Positions 9,374 to 21,698 of a stretch of 64,000 bases of DNA are shown here, in pieces (within the stretch, counting starts at the first letter, position 1; every line of letters starts with the position of its first letter). Made by a program: the position numbers and the translations under genes. Source of the stretch: Rhabdophis nuchalis. Lineage: Eukaryota; Chordata; Lepidosauria; Squamata; Natricidae. The stretch covers positions 217,253,462 to 217,317,461 of the forward strand of contig CM077644.1 of the NCBI GenBank assembly GCA_039707465.1, written 5' to 3'. The notes beneath the pieces were generated by a model that was not told where the DNA came from, searched no databases, and saw only the letters and a program-made list of their open reading frames with translations.

Positions 9374-9977
9374 GACTGTGAATGAGCTGAATGTCTATCA
9401 TGGTCTTTGGAGCATCTGGAATTCCACGTAGGTTCTGAAATTTGTTTAACAAAGAAGAAAATCAAGGCAGAACTCTGCTAAGCTGAGCCATTATCACTAT
9501 TTGCAGGGGGAAATCCCTTGGTGCTTTTTCATTTTGTTTCTTTGTTTAAGTCAAGGTTGGGAAATAACGGGTTCAGATGATCGTATCATAGCATGTGAGA
9601 GACTTACACCTGTAGCCTCATTGTGCAAGTTGCAGCTAAACCAAGAAGCCTCTGAAAATATATTTTTTTCTAGTATCGTCCAAAATGAGTTATTAAGATC
9701 AAATCAAAAACACTGGGCGTATCTTAGTATTATCCTAGTGGTTGGTGAAGGGTGAAACATGTTGCTATGGCTTGCTGAGTAAACTATATTTAAAACAAAC
9801 ATTAGTTTAGAAGAATTTGTGAAGCCAGTAGCCATCCCTAGAGAGAAGATAAGTAGTAAATTTCTATTCCTTCTGTTGAAGTCTGGGAGTACCTTGAAAT
9901 CCTGAGCAGTTGTGGGGAGGCACAGAATCTGGGCTGAGTTCACAGAATGGGCTCTGCTCAACAAACTTCCCTTACAG
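9374..9977. other. Possible 3' UTR and unique sequence
   Basis: Directly downstream of the stop codon of the exon candidate. No further domain-bearing frame; the short frames here look random. Confidence 0.3.
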
Positions 9978-10912
9978 ATAGTCCTTGACATACGACAGCA
10001 ATTAAACCCAAAATTTCCATTGCTAAGTGTGCTTGTCCCATTTTATGACCTTTCTTGCCACAGTTGTTAAGTGAATCATGGCAGTTATTAAATTAGTAAC
10101 ACGGTTGTTAAGTGAATCTGGCTTCCTTGTTGAGTTTGCTTGTCAGAGGGGCGTAAAAGGTGATCACATGACCATGGGACACTGTCATGAATACATACCC
10201 ATTGCCAAAGCTCTGAGTTTTGATCACATGAGCATACCTGCAATTAACTATGTGGAATACAGTGTGTCATCCTAATAGCAGGACTGCTCAAATTAACTAA
10301 CCAATCATGCCTTAATGAGGCCTGCACAGTAATACAGAAGTTTCTGAAGGTTGTCGAAATCTTCTGCAGCGCTGTGCAAACCACGTTAAAACAACAAAAT
10401 GCATCGTTTGGCCACATGGCGCTAATCTGGAAGGGGCAGCAATACCAAAATACAATTCAGATGCTGGAAACATGGCAGCTGTTTTCAGAATCACGCCATG
10501 CGGCCTTGCAATGAAGTGATTTAGTCCAGCCCTTTGGAAGGCCTCAGAGTTCTTCAAAAGGTAAGTGAGGAGAAGGGTGTTTGATCTGGTAAAGTGGGAA
10601 TCAGGCTTAAGGCCTGGGGAGACCTGTTGGAAATTGGAAAAGACCTGTGGGCATCCAAGGGGCAGGAAACAGAGCAAGGGACATTTTGGACAATGGGAGA
10701 GGCCTTGGGAGAGTGAGGACAAACAGAGCTGGGCCTGCTTGTCCTGTGCTAGGCCTCCCAACAGGCATCCCATGTTCCACTTATGACAGGTACGCTCATT
10801 TAATGATTCATTGGGAGAGTCAGTAGTTGAGTAGTTCATTTAATTACCATTGCAACATGCAACTGTAATGGGCAGGTTTTATTTCAGTCATATCTCAAGG
10901 GCTACCTGTATT
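9978..10912. mobile_element. Composite MITE region, 'tagtccttgac...gctacctgt' type
   Basis: The left end 'cagatagtccttgacatacg' and the right end 'tctcaagggctacctgtat' (about 10890-10912) belong to the same family as 1512-1666. Between them the usual interior ('gttaagtgaatc', 'gatcacatgaccatgggaca') is interrupted by about 500 bp of unrelated, moderately GC-rich sequence, perhaps another non-autonomous element. Boundaries are approximate. Confidence 0.4.
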
Positions 10913-12240
10913 TCAAGAGGAATCATGGATTTGCATATTTTATAAAGTCAACCATTATGACTTAACCAATGAGCCATATTTTGGACCAGTCGTGGCCTAA
11001 TCACTGCGATCACACTTATTTCCTGCAAGACTCCTGTTGTTTCACTCAGTCACTCACACACACACACACTTTTAACATTTTCTGTCCCTGCCTCAAAAGA
11101 AGGTGGTGATATGGACTCAGACTTGAAGACCATCTCTCTCTTTCTAATCTATTTCTTAAATAAGCTAAGTACAATCAAAGAGATTTAGATGTTTATACCT
11201 TGCCTTTCTCATTCTTGAATGAATCTAATAATATTTGAGTTTACTCAATACACAAAATTGTTGGGTTTTTTTCATAGTTTCCTGAACAAGCCATATTGGC
11301 CTGTGTCATGTCACTGGCAGTGGCTAATATAATATGCTTATTAGTTCCGAATTTTCATGTTTTTAAAGTTTTCAATATTTTCAACTATATAGTTTTCCAA
11401 TTTGGACAAAAGGAACATAAATGGTTAATTAGACACTTTAAGATTTAATTGCTGCTTGCATTTTTGTTTATTAACTTAAGATGTGATTGTCTAATGCAGT
11501 TCATAGGGTAACAATTACTACTGTGCCTGTTATGGGAGGATCTGAAAAGAATTTTTATCTTCATGAAAAAAGAAATTGCACTTGTAGGCAGCACTGAATT
11601 TTAAGAAGAGGGAAAAATGTTTTATTTGCTTGAATGAACCTGAAACACTGGATCTTGTTCTGCTGACTAGGTAAAACTTTATACTGTTGGTCTTAACAAG
11701 CAAAACGTTCTTAGATTCCTGGGCAAGAATTTCAGAAAAGAAGTTTGGAGAACGAAGTCTTTTAAGGCATCACCTGTGTGATATTTCTGACACAATATCA
11801 GACTGACTTCTGGGAAGCAATCCGGCTGTATCTAAAGGGCAGAAACAAGAAGTGTCTACTTATCATGTCTCATATCCTTGCAAAATGTGTACATATGGTT
11901 TATTCATACTATATATTATTTTATGCAATAGTTATTTAATCTTGGGGATCAGTTTTGAAATGGGGAAATAAGAGTCTACTTGAAAATAGTCTTTTGTGGG
12001 TCTTAAAGCAATTTCTTCTAGTTACTGTATATGTCTTTGTTGAGCTGAGCTAGGACAGCTTAATTGTGCTTCTTTTAATATGATTACCCCTTAATAAGGC
12101 TCCCTTTTTGTAACATTAAAATAACTTTTCACTAGCAATTTTTGAATGAACTGTGGAGACAGACTCAAAGCTTTGGAAAATGATGGATGCATAGGTTTTA
12201 CATCTTTTCCATGATAGCGCAGCACCTAAAAGCCACCATA
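10913..12240. other. Unique, AT-rich, no gene seen
   Basis: Contains a short (CA)n run near 11055. No supported exon or repeat family. Confidence 0.5.
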
Positions 12241-12510
12241 TCTCCAAACCAGGGAGTGTGGTGGCTCCAGAGATTAGGACACTGGCCTAATGATCGGTAG
12301 ATCATTCAAGACCTGGTTGCTACTGCAGGATGGGGTGAACTCTTGTCACACTTCAGTTCCTGCAGACCCAGCAGTTTGAAAGCAGGCAACTGTGAGTAGA
12401 TAAATGGGTACCACTTTGATGGGCAACTTAATGGAGACATGAAAGGAGCCCACAACTGGGTGTCCCCCATGCAATGGTCAATCATTTCAACCCAGAAGCC
12501 ACTTTGATGC
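12241..12510 (+). repeat. Degenerate tRNA-derived SINE
   Basis: The head 'gtggctccagagattaggac' is a decayed A-box ('gtggctcagtggttaagac' in better copies). The body shares 'cagcagtttgaaagcaggca' and 'gtgagtagataaatgggtac' with the copy at 24625-24775. The tail ends in 'aacccagaagccactttgat'. A squamate tRNA SINE is the best reading; too mutated to be transcribed by the usual internal promoter. Confidence 0.55.
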
Positions 12511-14400
12511 TCCCAACATGACTAGTAGCATCTCCAAACCCATTTGTGTCAATCTTCTTTGGACATCACAGAATAATCCGGAAATGGAGAAGAAAGTTAA
12601 AATCTTTTACCAAGTAAACAAACAACTGTGGTATTTCCTTAGGCAGAAATATAAATCTCATAATCCAAGTGGCTGTTCCACTTATTGTACCAGATTCAGA
12701 ATTTGCCAAATTCTATAATTTGGAATTGCAGGAGCTGCATTTATAAAATTGCTGCTGCTGCTCAGTTCTAGTAAGGCAAAGTCAAAATGTAAAACAGTGG
12801 CTCTCAATGATATGCCCTCCCTATTTTTAACTTTTGAATTGTGGGTTTAGTTTGTAAAAAGTGCATTTGTGTTTGCACAAAAGAAGCAGATATGTTCAAA
12901 GGCACCCAATTCAACTGAACATTGGAGCTGAGGTTTCGATTTGAAAAGGGGAGTTGACTCAATTGCCTTCATAATGAATCTCTGAATCACATATTCATTC
13001 AGTTTAGCATGGTTTTAGAAACTAAGTATTGCCCATGCAACCACAGGAGAAAACTGGAAATTTGTGCTCTTTATCTGTATGATGTATCATCACCATTTAC
13101 TTCTTTCAACCATCTGCTGATTTTGCTAGAAAATGTTAAGTATGGTTGTCATCCATGCAAAGATTTCCCTCCATTCCCCCCCACCCCCCATATTCTAAAT
13201 GTGGATAGATATTTGTAAAAGTAAGCAAAATTTAAGAAAAGGGCATAAAGACAAGACACTGGATATGAACTTCACTGTTGTACAATGATAGACAAGCTAA
13301 GTATGTATGTATTGGGTGTCCTCCAATCTACTGTACCCTAAAGAATTTCCAAAAATAAAATATTGTTTTTAAGATCTTTGCTTTAAGATTTTCATTGAGT
13401 ATTATCATAAGCTGTAACTTCCTTACTGTAGTGAGGGGAAATGCCTTGCTAAAGCTCATTGGTATGGTTGGCTCATCTAAACAAAGCATAATATGATTAA
13501 GAAACAGACATACAGTATTCATAGGAGAAAGTTCACAGAAACTAATTCATTTGAATTAATGGTTTACTTCCAAGTAAACATTCTTATGACTTGAGTTACA
13601 AAGGAGATGTAAGAATCAGCTAGTTATATTTTTATAGTATAAGAAGTAGTAGTTTTACCGCTTTTAGCATAGTAGTAATTTATTGATTTTTTTTTTTAAA
13701 AAACCTATGTTAAGAGTTATCTTATTTTAGTCATTTTAACTCTTTTCTGCCTAGTCCTTTAGTTCCCTCTAGTGTCCATTTGCAATCTTCATCAAGCCTC
13801 AATTCCTAATATTGGTTTAATTCTGTTTCAGTCATTTCCCACAAGTATATTATTTGATTATATACTTGTTTTTAAAATTCTACCACAAAATTAATAAAGA
13901 TTTCAATCTTTCTGGCCTCTGGTTTTTCTTATCTTAAAAGGTTTAAAAAAAACACAACAACCCATAAATTGAAATAGTATCTCCGAAAGGATACTGATTT
14001 CAATGGATAAACCTTTAAACAATGATGAGAAAAACATTTTGTTTTAAAGTTTACCTTCCATTGGTATTATAGGTTTGAAGGCACGGAACACAGCAAGATT
14101 GAGATTACCAAAATTAGAATACAAAAGACAAATGAAGAAAAGGATCTGGACATGGAATAGCTCTGACAAAAAAATAGGATGATGCCCTTTATGGTATTTG
14201 CAAAGTAAGCTTTGAAAATTCCTTTTAGATGCCAGAATGATGAAAGAAAATAATCCTGTGATGTCATACATATTTTAGAGGTCAAGATTGGGCAGAGCAA
14301 AATGAAAGAATATAAAGATGAACTATTTGATAATAGATAAATTATTTATTTGACACTTCTGGTAACTTTTATTGGACTTTTTGCCTGTAGTTTTAAAAGG
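12511..14400. other. Unique, AT-rich, no gene seen
   Basis: Nothing beyond short random open frames and homopolymers. Confidence 0.5.
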
Positions 14401-14404
14401 ATAA

Positions 14405-15115
14405 TAATTTCTGGACAGAGCCAGGTTATGTTTAATAAATTCACCAAAGAAACATTTTATTTCAACTGTAGAAGAACTAGATGTTGTAGACCACTACTTA
14501 TACATTGGTCAACGGATCTTAATGGTAGGTGATACAATAAAGGGAATTCACAATCGATACAAAAGCTATGGGTAGCGCAAACAGCCACAGAATGATACAT
14601 GCTCAGCATTACAAGATAAGATAGAAAGACCTGAACATGAATTAGAGAACAAAGGAAAGTATACAATATCATCAAGAGAGTAAAAGAATTGAAATGGAAA
14701 TGGGCTAGTCACATTAGCAAGGAGAACTGATGGCAGGTGGACCAAGGCAGTCATGGTTTTAAATTATTTTAGCACGGGTTAAACTTATTTAATTTAATCT
14801 TAAATCTATTTGATTGATTGTATTTATATGTATTTTATCTTTTTATTATCCCTGTGCACCGCCCTGAGTCCCAATTCGGGAAAGAGGGCGGTATATAAAT
14901 AAAATAAAATAAATAAATGGAATGGATCCCACCTGATAAAAAATGTTCACAAAAGAGACCTAAAACAAAATTGATTGAAGACATTACCAAGTTTTAGGGG
15001 CCCAATTGTCATAAGAAAGCTCAGGACCATATTGGTTGGAAACATGCGGAAGATGCCTTCATCCTGCAGTAGACAGACAATGGCTAAAATGATGATGATG
15101 ATGATGAATAGTTAG
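14405..15115 (+). mobile_element. RTE-clade-like LINE 3' end, split by an L2 insertion
   Basis: Frame-shifted translation gives QVMFNKFTKE, VVDHYLYIGQRI, VKELKWKWASHI, DGRWTKAVM and, after the insertion at 14753-14918, PNWHKKAQDR-like and WKHAEDAF-like residues, then a (GATGAT)n tail at 15090-15110. The order YLGQRI ... KWxWAxHI ... DGRW ... AQDR is typical of the C-terminal part of RTE-type LINE proteins. A cleaner 3' fragment of the same family lies at 30226-30460. Heavily frameshifted, non-functional. Confidence 0.65.
14753..14918 (+). mobile_element. L2-clade LINE 3' tail nested in RTE
   Basis: Contains 'tttagcacgggttaaactta', 'ccctgtgcaccgccctgagt' and 'gggcggtatataaataaaat', the classic L2-type terminus. 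The flanks 'aggcagtcatgg' and 'ggaatggatccc' are contiguous in the uninterrupted RTE copy at 30250, which fixes the insertion point. Confidence 0.85.
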
Positions 15116-16025
15116 TCCATAAAAGAAGGTGAAAAGTTAGTATATTAACTTATGCTCAATGATTGAAAACTGCTTTTTTATTATTGTTGCCTTTTTCTTT
15201 TCTACTCTTTTTCTTTTTTAAAAATTTTGTCTGCACCTTCTGTACTTTTCAACAAATAACAATAGTGCAATATCCTTATTTATTTCCAATAATATGGTTC
15301 TTAGGAATAGTGACTTATTAAAGGAAGTCTTAAAGTAAGGCATGAGCTGTTCTTCTCATGAATTAAAAGCAAATTTAGCTTAATACCAGTCTTTATATTA
15401 TTTCTTTTTTGCATTTGTTCCTTGACTTTCTCTGAAGAAGCTCATGATAGCATATATATTTTCCATCGTCTGTGCACTTTATCCCAATTGCAAACCTGTG
15501 AAGTAAGCAAAACTGGATCCATTCTGCTATGCAAGGTCAGAATTCAAACGTATTTCCATCAGCTGTGAAAAAAAACAAAAACCTGAAACTGACCTACAAC
15601 CTCAGCAGCATGGCCATTTTGGTAGTGTCCTGGAAGTTATAATTCAGCAACATCGGAATGGTCACAACCTTCCTGTATGTCAAGTCTGTTGAATCACGGC
15701 TTTTGTCTAACCATGGAGATAAGCAACAGAATACCCAGGGCCCATAGCCAGGTCTCACCCTTCTCCTTTTTATGTCCTCTGAAGCCTCCTCTGACCACAG
15801 AGATTGTTTCAATCCCAAAATTCCTTACTTTTTTTTACAAAACAAAGGCAGAAGGAGATAAAAATCCTAACCTATGTGAATGGAACCTACTCTGCCTTTT
15901 GTAACCCCCTCTACAGCTGATCTCATTCTACCCCAAAAGTTTTAATTTATACCTTGACTTGCTTCCAAAAGGCAAGGAGATTATTTATGCTTTGTTTTCC
16001 TTTGTAAAAAAATGATTCTGTAATA
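15116..16025. other. Unique, no gene seen
   Basis: AT-rich sequence without a supported exon or repeat. Confidence 0.5.
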
Positions 16026-16091
16026 CAGGGGTGTCAAACTCAAGGCCTGCAAGCCAGATTTGGCTCGCTGAGTGTTTAGATTTGGCCGAAC
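16026..16091 (+). mobile_element. Left end of an hAT-like MITE ('caggggtgtcaaactc' family)
   Basis: Starts with 'caggggtgtcaaactcaagg', then 'gatttggctcgctgag'. Only the left end remains; the Penelope-like piece begins about 66 bp in. Complete relatives are at 34282, 36648, 46281, 47633 and 61683. Confidence 0.65.
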
Positions 16092-16190
16092 CAGTAGTTG
16101 ATTGCTGGTGAAGACGTAAGTTGGTCTGTTTTTTCCCTTTTGGGCTTTTTGATTACCATGGTATGCAGATGTTGTTTATCCCTGTGTGCC
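16092..16190 (-). mobile_element. Penelope-like element, C-terminal coding fragment
   Basis: The reverse complement matches 20965-21075 of the longer copy and encodes a piece with HSGHKQAHRDKQ-like residues at the C-terminal side of the GIY-YIG domain. It is directly followed by the LTR-like repeat at 16191. Confidence 0.6.
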
Positions 16191-16440
16191 TGTTTATGGC
16201 CTGAATGTCATGCAGAAATAGCCAGCCCCTCCCTGGCTGAGAAATAAATAGGAAGGGCTTGGGAGTGGCCGGTTGTCACAGACAACTGTTCATTTCTAGT
16301 ATACAGCAATCAATTCTGATTTCTTGGATAAACCCAGGTTTGATGGGATTAATTATGTTGGATTTTTTGTGAATATAAGCCTGTTACTGCCATGTTATTA
16401 AAAAGGTTTCTTTTACTCACGAGTAAATGTCATCACTACT
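16191..16440 (+). repeat. LTR-like repeat 'X', copy A
   Basis: Shares 'agccagcccctccctggctg', 'acaactgttcatttctagta' and 'ataagcctgttactgccatg' with the opposite-strand copy at 20015-20335. An ATAAATA box and a downstream poly(A)-signal-like site resemble the U3-R part of an LTR. The first half present in copy B is missing here. Confidence 0.6.
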
Positions 16441-18487
16441 TGTGAAGGCTGGGCCAGAACAGACACATTTAATTTTTCCTCAGACTATTAACAATGACAC
16501 TCTAATTTCTTTGAGTTCAGTTTTTTATTTCTTTAAATTAGATTTAATTGTGCAAAGTATGAATCCTTCTGGGTAGCCTTCAAAACACCATAAAACTACT
16601 GCCAAACTCTGGTTGACTTCCTGTCTCATAATTAGCCATAGGTCTGCTTTGTTTTGGCTTAGCTTGTGCGATCTTAATTATTATTTATAAACCATGTCTA
16701 TAGCTTCTCTGGTCATGGAGACCCAGTCAATCATGACTTGTTCAACAATCCATCATTCAAATTGAGCTGAAGCCTATTGTGGTTGCTGTCCCCAAATCTA
16801 TTTTTGTTTTGATGTGGTGACCTACTTTACTTAATATAAGTACCATAATTGAAGTTAATATATTACCTTATAGAATGCAGTTTCCAAAATCTCAGGTTCT
16901 GTGATGAGAATTGTTTGATTAGGGACTAATTTTAATTTCCATAATTCCTAATGTCTGAAAAGTAACTTTGAAAGATGCTTCCTTCCGTCACATGTTATGA
17001 TGTAAAAACATAATTCCAATGGTATTGAGATATCTTAGTGCTATTTTACCACCTTTGAAGATCTCTGTTAAATGTCTTCATAGGCAACATGTTCTAATTA
17101 GAAGGGTAATGATGATGTGGAATCATAATATATAGGCGTTCTCTTATGTCAGTACTATTCCATTCACAACAACAGTAATTGTTGTTTCTCCGTTTAATAA
17201 TAGATCTTCTGGTCCAGGAGATAAGACGCTCTTAGCTTATGAACTGGCACAATAGCCTTGAAAAGGATGTTTTTTTTTGTTTCCATTTGGGCAAGCTCCC
17301 CATTCTTAGTGTATTTTCTGTTCTTTGGATGAATGAAGCACCAAGAAGTCTTCCCAGCAAAGATCAGTCTTCGGTGACTGTAAGAAGCTTGCACAACTCC
17401 TAAGACAGAGACGTTAAATAGCAGCCTTCACTTTTCATTTTCTGAGCAACTAATACATCATGTGTTCCAAATTTAACAACTGGTGGTGGGTGGGAGGATA
17501 TTTGTTGCCATTTTTTGTTGGTCTGTCTTCATCGGTGCATTTCAGTTTATGTTTCCCTCCTAATCATTATACTGTATATCACAAAACCTTTAAAATAAAA
17601 TCTAAAACAAAAACAAAAATGCATTCTTCTATTACAAAGTACTAACAGATGTTCTATTGTTTGAAGAGCAGCAGTTCAACTGCATTTAAGTCTTCTTATG
17701 ATGTAGTTGTGTGGGGAAGAGTGGGAAAAAAGGGACAAGAACTTTCCAGGCATGTGCTTCTTCTCTAAATTACAGTGATGTTTATTTTTATAGTACTTTG
17801 CAAATAAACAAGCTGTGGTTATTTCTAATATATACACTCCCAGACATTTGTCTCGCTCCCTTCTTCCCTGATTCCTACAGGTGTTCCTTCTCAGAATTCT
17901 GATATGCTTGTTTTCCTAGACAGTTTCAGTGGGGTCACTTTTAACCTGGAGGGGAGAATGGAAAGAGGAGAAAAATAATTCTTTTGGACCTTTTTGGAAT
18001 TCTGTAAACCTTTACCAAGCTGTCTTTATTGATGTCTGATTTATCCAGGTTTGTTTGCAGGGAGGAAATAAAACAAAAGTCAATCTGGTGGCCACAACCA
18101 TGAGATCAAAGCCCATTTTTAAAATGTGTGTTACACAAAATATAAAGATAAGCCTGGGATAACACCATATGTTCAAAGAATATCTTTGCTATCGTCTTAT
18201 TAGTGTCACTACATTCACATAAAGATAATTATCTCTAAACATTTTTAAAGAAGATACTATTGCTGTTTGACATGATAACACAGAGACTTTAGGAAGGATG
18301 AACAAGCTCTGGTGTTCATGACCTGGATTGTTAATAATATGTTCGATTGCCAGAACAAATTGAAGGAACACTCCTTTCATTGTGATAGTGCCATAGTTGT
18401 GGAAGAGCACATTTCGTCATTCTTCCTTTGTTGTTCTATTGATATTCTGAAGAGTCTCAATACTTTTCAGAAATGAATCCTAATCCA
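16441..18487. other. Unique, no gene seen
   Basis: AT-rich; several short frames, none with domains. Possible intron or intergenic DNA. Confidence 0.5.
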
Positions 18488-19135
18488 ATCCTCTGTTCAA
18501 GCAGGAAACCTTATGCACATTTCAGACTAATGGTTGTCCAATCTCTTCTTTAAAACCTTCAAAGTTGGAGCACTCACAACTTTTGGAGGCAAGTTGTTCC
18601 ATTGATTGTTCTGTTAGGATTTTTTTTTTCTTAGTCCTAGGTTGGTTTTCTTCTTGATTAGTTTCCATCCATAGCTTCTTGATCTGCCTTCATGTGCTTT
18701 GGAGAATAGGTTGACTACTGTTTCTCTGTGGCAACCCCTTAAATATTGGAACATTGCTATCTTGTCATTCCTAGTCCTTCTTTTCATTAAACTAGACATA
18801 CTCAGTTCCTTCCTCTATTCTTTATTTGTTTTATCCTCCAGTCTCCTAATCATATTTGTTTCTTTTCTTTGCATACTTTCTAGAGTCTCAACATATTTAT
18901 TTCATGATGCAATATTTTATGTGTGGTCCTACCAAGGCATTATAAAGTAGTATTACCACTTCACGTGATCTTTATTCTATCCCACTATTAAAGCAGTCTA
19001 GGATGGTGTTGGCTTTTTTGGCAGCTGCAGCATACGACTGGATCATATTTAGGAGATTGTCCACTAAAACTCAAAAATCTATCTCACAGTTACTACTAGG
19101 TAGTAACCTACAGCCAGGAACCACCTATTCTAGTG
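18488..19135 (-). mobile_element. 5'-truncated CR1 LINE
   Basis: Minus-strand translation gives MSSLMKRRTRNDKIAMFQYL and KAHEGRSRSYGWKLI, the C-terminal end of CR1 ORF2, with several stops and frameshifts. It parallels 2600-3240 of the intact element but is clearly more diverged. Confidence 0.85.
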
Positions 19136-19224
19136 TTGACAACATTAGATACCATTTCCTCCCTCTCTTCCCTCTCTTTCTCTTTCTCTATCATCTAATC
19201 TCTTTCATATCTCTCTATTTACAC

Positions 19225-19275
19225 ACACAGGCATGCAGGGAGGGGGTGGGGAAGAGAGAGAGAGAAACCTGTTAT
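19225..19275. repeat. Purine-rich (GA)n simple repeat
   Basis: GGGAGGGGGTGGGGAAGAGAG-type stretch following a CT-rich stretch at 19150-19200. Confidence 0.6.
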
Positions 19276-19799
19276 GGAGAAAGGAGAATACCCTGATGGT
19301 ACGAAAAGCTACAGCAAAATTTGCTTGCTGGTTTCTGTAAAATTTAAACACAAAATTGTAAAATGGTTTCCCAACAAGACAGGGCAACTTGGAACTGCAA
19401 AAATATCTGAAGGATTTAAGGTAATAAATATTGCAAGAGTTTTCATCCCTATAAGCCCAAAGGAGCCTGCTAAATCTGCTTTAAATCCTATTTCCCACCA
19501 TCGTCTTTCATTTGTTGAACCAGTGCCTCATTCCTCTTTATTACACTGATTTGCATCAGCCTCTCCCTCCAATACACTCATGTGTATAATAATTTCATAT
19601 GTATAATAGGTACTTATTTACATATCTAACAAAATATGCATAGCTACAGTAGCTATTAATACTATCATTCAAGTACAAATTCAAACTATGTTTAGTGTGA
19701 TTAGTGTGCCTGCTTCATTTCATATAGGCATCAACTATTGCTGATGGAAGAATTATTAATTCTTCCCACATCACATCCTGCTTCTGTAAGGATGCAGAC

Positions 19800-20014
19800 A
19801 CTACAAAATATTTGAAGTCCACACCACACCAACCAAGTGCCTCACTATCAAAGTAACAACCCAACCTCCCACAAGAGAAGCTGTGTAAGAATACTATTTA
19901 GACAAACACAAACACACTACAGCGAACTCTGAACATCAGAAAAATACAAATAGATCATCTATACAACATCTTCCAACAAAATTGATATCCACACAATTTC
20001 ATCAAAAAGTACCT
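19800..20014 (+). mobile_element. Penelope-like element, part 1 (C-terminal RT region)
   Basis: Frameshifted translation shows SCVRILF-like then (R)QTQTHYSE, EHQKNTNR and IDIHTISS, which parallels the end of the reverse-transcriptase region of vertebrate Penelope-like elements (blocks near 'CVRTLxxR' and 'NxIHPNIxFT'). The reading frame is interrupted; identification rests on order with parts 2 and 3. Confidence 0.5.
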
Positions 20015-20590
20015 GACTACTGAACCAAATACAGCATAATCAACAGAAGCTGTGACAAGGATAATATTCTGACCCAGCCTTTGCAACTAGTGATAAGATA
20101 TTTATTCATGAATAAAACAAACTCCCTTTTATAACATGGCAGTAACAGGCTTTTATTCACAGGGCTAAACAAAAAATCAAACATAATTAGTCCCATCAAA
20201 CCTGGGTTTATCCAAGGAATCAGAATTGCTTGCTGTATACTAGAAATGAACAGTTGTCTGTGACAACCAGCCACTCCCAAACCCTTCCTATTTATTTCTC
20301 AGCCAGGGAGGGACTGGCTATTGTCTGCATCTGACTCTCCCTGAGAGCCGGCTTACTGCTTTCCTTTGCTCTCCTCTCTTTCCCTCTCTGCGCATACGTG
20401 CATCTGAGATAGACCCCATCTGTTCCTCCCCCTCACTAGCTCAGGCCCCAGCTCTAGCTCTGCTTCTGTCTATGATGTTGTTTCCTTATCAGAGCCTTCC
20501 AAAGGCTCCGAAGCTGGCCCAGGCTCTCCCTCAACCTCCTCATCTGACTCTGCAGCTGTCTCTGCTGGCAGCCAATGAGCTATAATACTA
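20015..20590 (-). mobile_element. LTR-like repeat 'X', copy B; candidate solo LTR in Penelope
   Basis: On the minus strand: a GC-rich stretch encoding ESDEEVEGEPGPASEPLEG in an open frame, a possible TATA-like 'gagaaataaataggaagg', then AATAAA sites near 'aataaaagcctgttactg'. The plus-strand ends can be read as TG...CA. The flanks belong to one Penelope element (parts 1 and 2), so it looks inserted. No internal retroviral genes are present. Family (for example a Ty3/gypsy LTR) is a guess. Confidence 0.5.
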
Positions 20591-21134
20591 ACAATACTAT
20601 CATGCATCACAAACATCAACATCTCAAAAACCATCAATAGACTATGACAACAATATGGCATCACTGTAGTACAAAAACCAACTAAAGCCACCAAATCATC
20701 CTAAGTAAAGCAAAAGACCCAGAAGAAAAAACAGGGATCATCTACAACATACAGTGTAAGGACCCTAACAGCTGCTAAATAGGACAGGCAGGCAGAAGAC
20801 TAGTAGAGCGCATCTATGAATACCAACTAGTAGTCAGAAGACATGATGAAACCCCTTAATTTCGCAACACATGGACAGACTTAGCCATAGTTTAAACTGG
20901 GAAACTGTGAGCATCTTAGATTAAGCCAAGTCCCAAAATGCTAGAGAATTCTGAAAGCCTGACATTCAGGCCATAAACAGGCACACCGAGATAAACAACA
21001 ATCTGCATACCATGGTAATCAAAAAGCCAAAAAGGAAAAAAAAGATCAATTTAAGTCTTCACCAGCAATCAACACCCAGATGAACAGAGATTAACACCGA
21101 GATTAACATTAGACCAATAATCAAGAAGCAAATC
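20591..21134 (+). mobile_element. Penelope-like element, part 2 (linker and GIY-YIG domain)
   Basis: With one frameshift, the translation reads QQYGITVVQKPTKATKSS, then EKTGIIYNIQCKDPNSC, IGQAGRRLVERIYEYQLVVR, and a downstream SGHKQAHRDKQQ. GIIYNIQC...(Y)IGQ with the following RRLVERIYEH-like helix is the GIY-YIG nuclease core of Penelope-like retroelements, following the RT. Stops (for example in place of the tyrosine before IGQ) make it inactive. Confidence 0.75.
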
Positions 21135-21147
21135 AAGGAACTACCAG

Positions 21148-21655
21148 TTCAGATTGCGCTTCAAGGTACTGATGACCATCTTTAAATCGCTCCATGGCTC
21201 GGGGCCTAGCTATATACGAGACCGCCTCCTGCCCCATACATCCCTTCGTCCGATCCGCTCCCACAGAGAGGGTCTTCTTCGGGTGCCGTCGGCCGGGCAA
21301 TGCCGGTTGGCGACACCCAGAGGAAGGGCCTTCTCTGTGGCGGGCCCGGCCCTCTGGAACGACCTACCCCCCGACCTTCGCACAATCTTGGACCTCCGCC
21401 TCTTCCGCCAACGTCTTAAGACATACTTATTCCAACAAGCCGGCCTAGGATAGCCCCCCGTTTCTGACATTTTAAGGAAATTTGTAATTTGGTAGGGTTT
21501 TTAATATTGGGTTTTTAGCACGGGTTAATGAATTTAATTACATTTTAATCGATATTTATTGTACTTTTGTGTTTTTAAGATGCCTGTGCGCCGCCCTGGG
21601 TCCTAACAAGGAGAAGGGCGGGGTATAAATTTAATAAAATAAATAAAATAAATAA
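21148..21655 (+). mobile_element. L2-clade LINE, 3' half, nested in Penelope
   Basis: Starts inside ORF2 (VRFKVLMTIFKSLHGSGPSY) and continues to LFRQRLKTYLFQQAGLG, then the 3' UTR with 'gcgccgccctgggtcctaac' and an (AATAAA)n tail. The 99-residue frame is open, so this copy is young. Flanking copies of 'aaggaactaccag' (21135-21147) and 'aaagaactaccag' (21686-21698) look like a target duplication. Confidence 0.88.
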
Positions 21656-21698
21656 GATAAACAAGCTAACAGTAAACAACAATCCAAAGAACTACCAG

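Noticed and set aside
10312..10839. A 175-residue minus-strand frame
   Set aside because: No domain, no splice context, and it overlaps a probable composite MITE; composition is not protein-like.
20470..20694. Acidic open frame (SDEEVEGEPG) as a host exon
   Set aside because: It lies inside the LTR-like repeat X, which is present in part at another site; more likely repeat sequence than a host exon.
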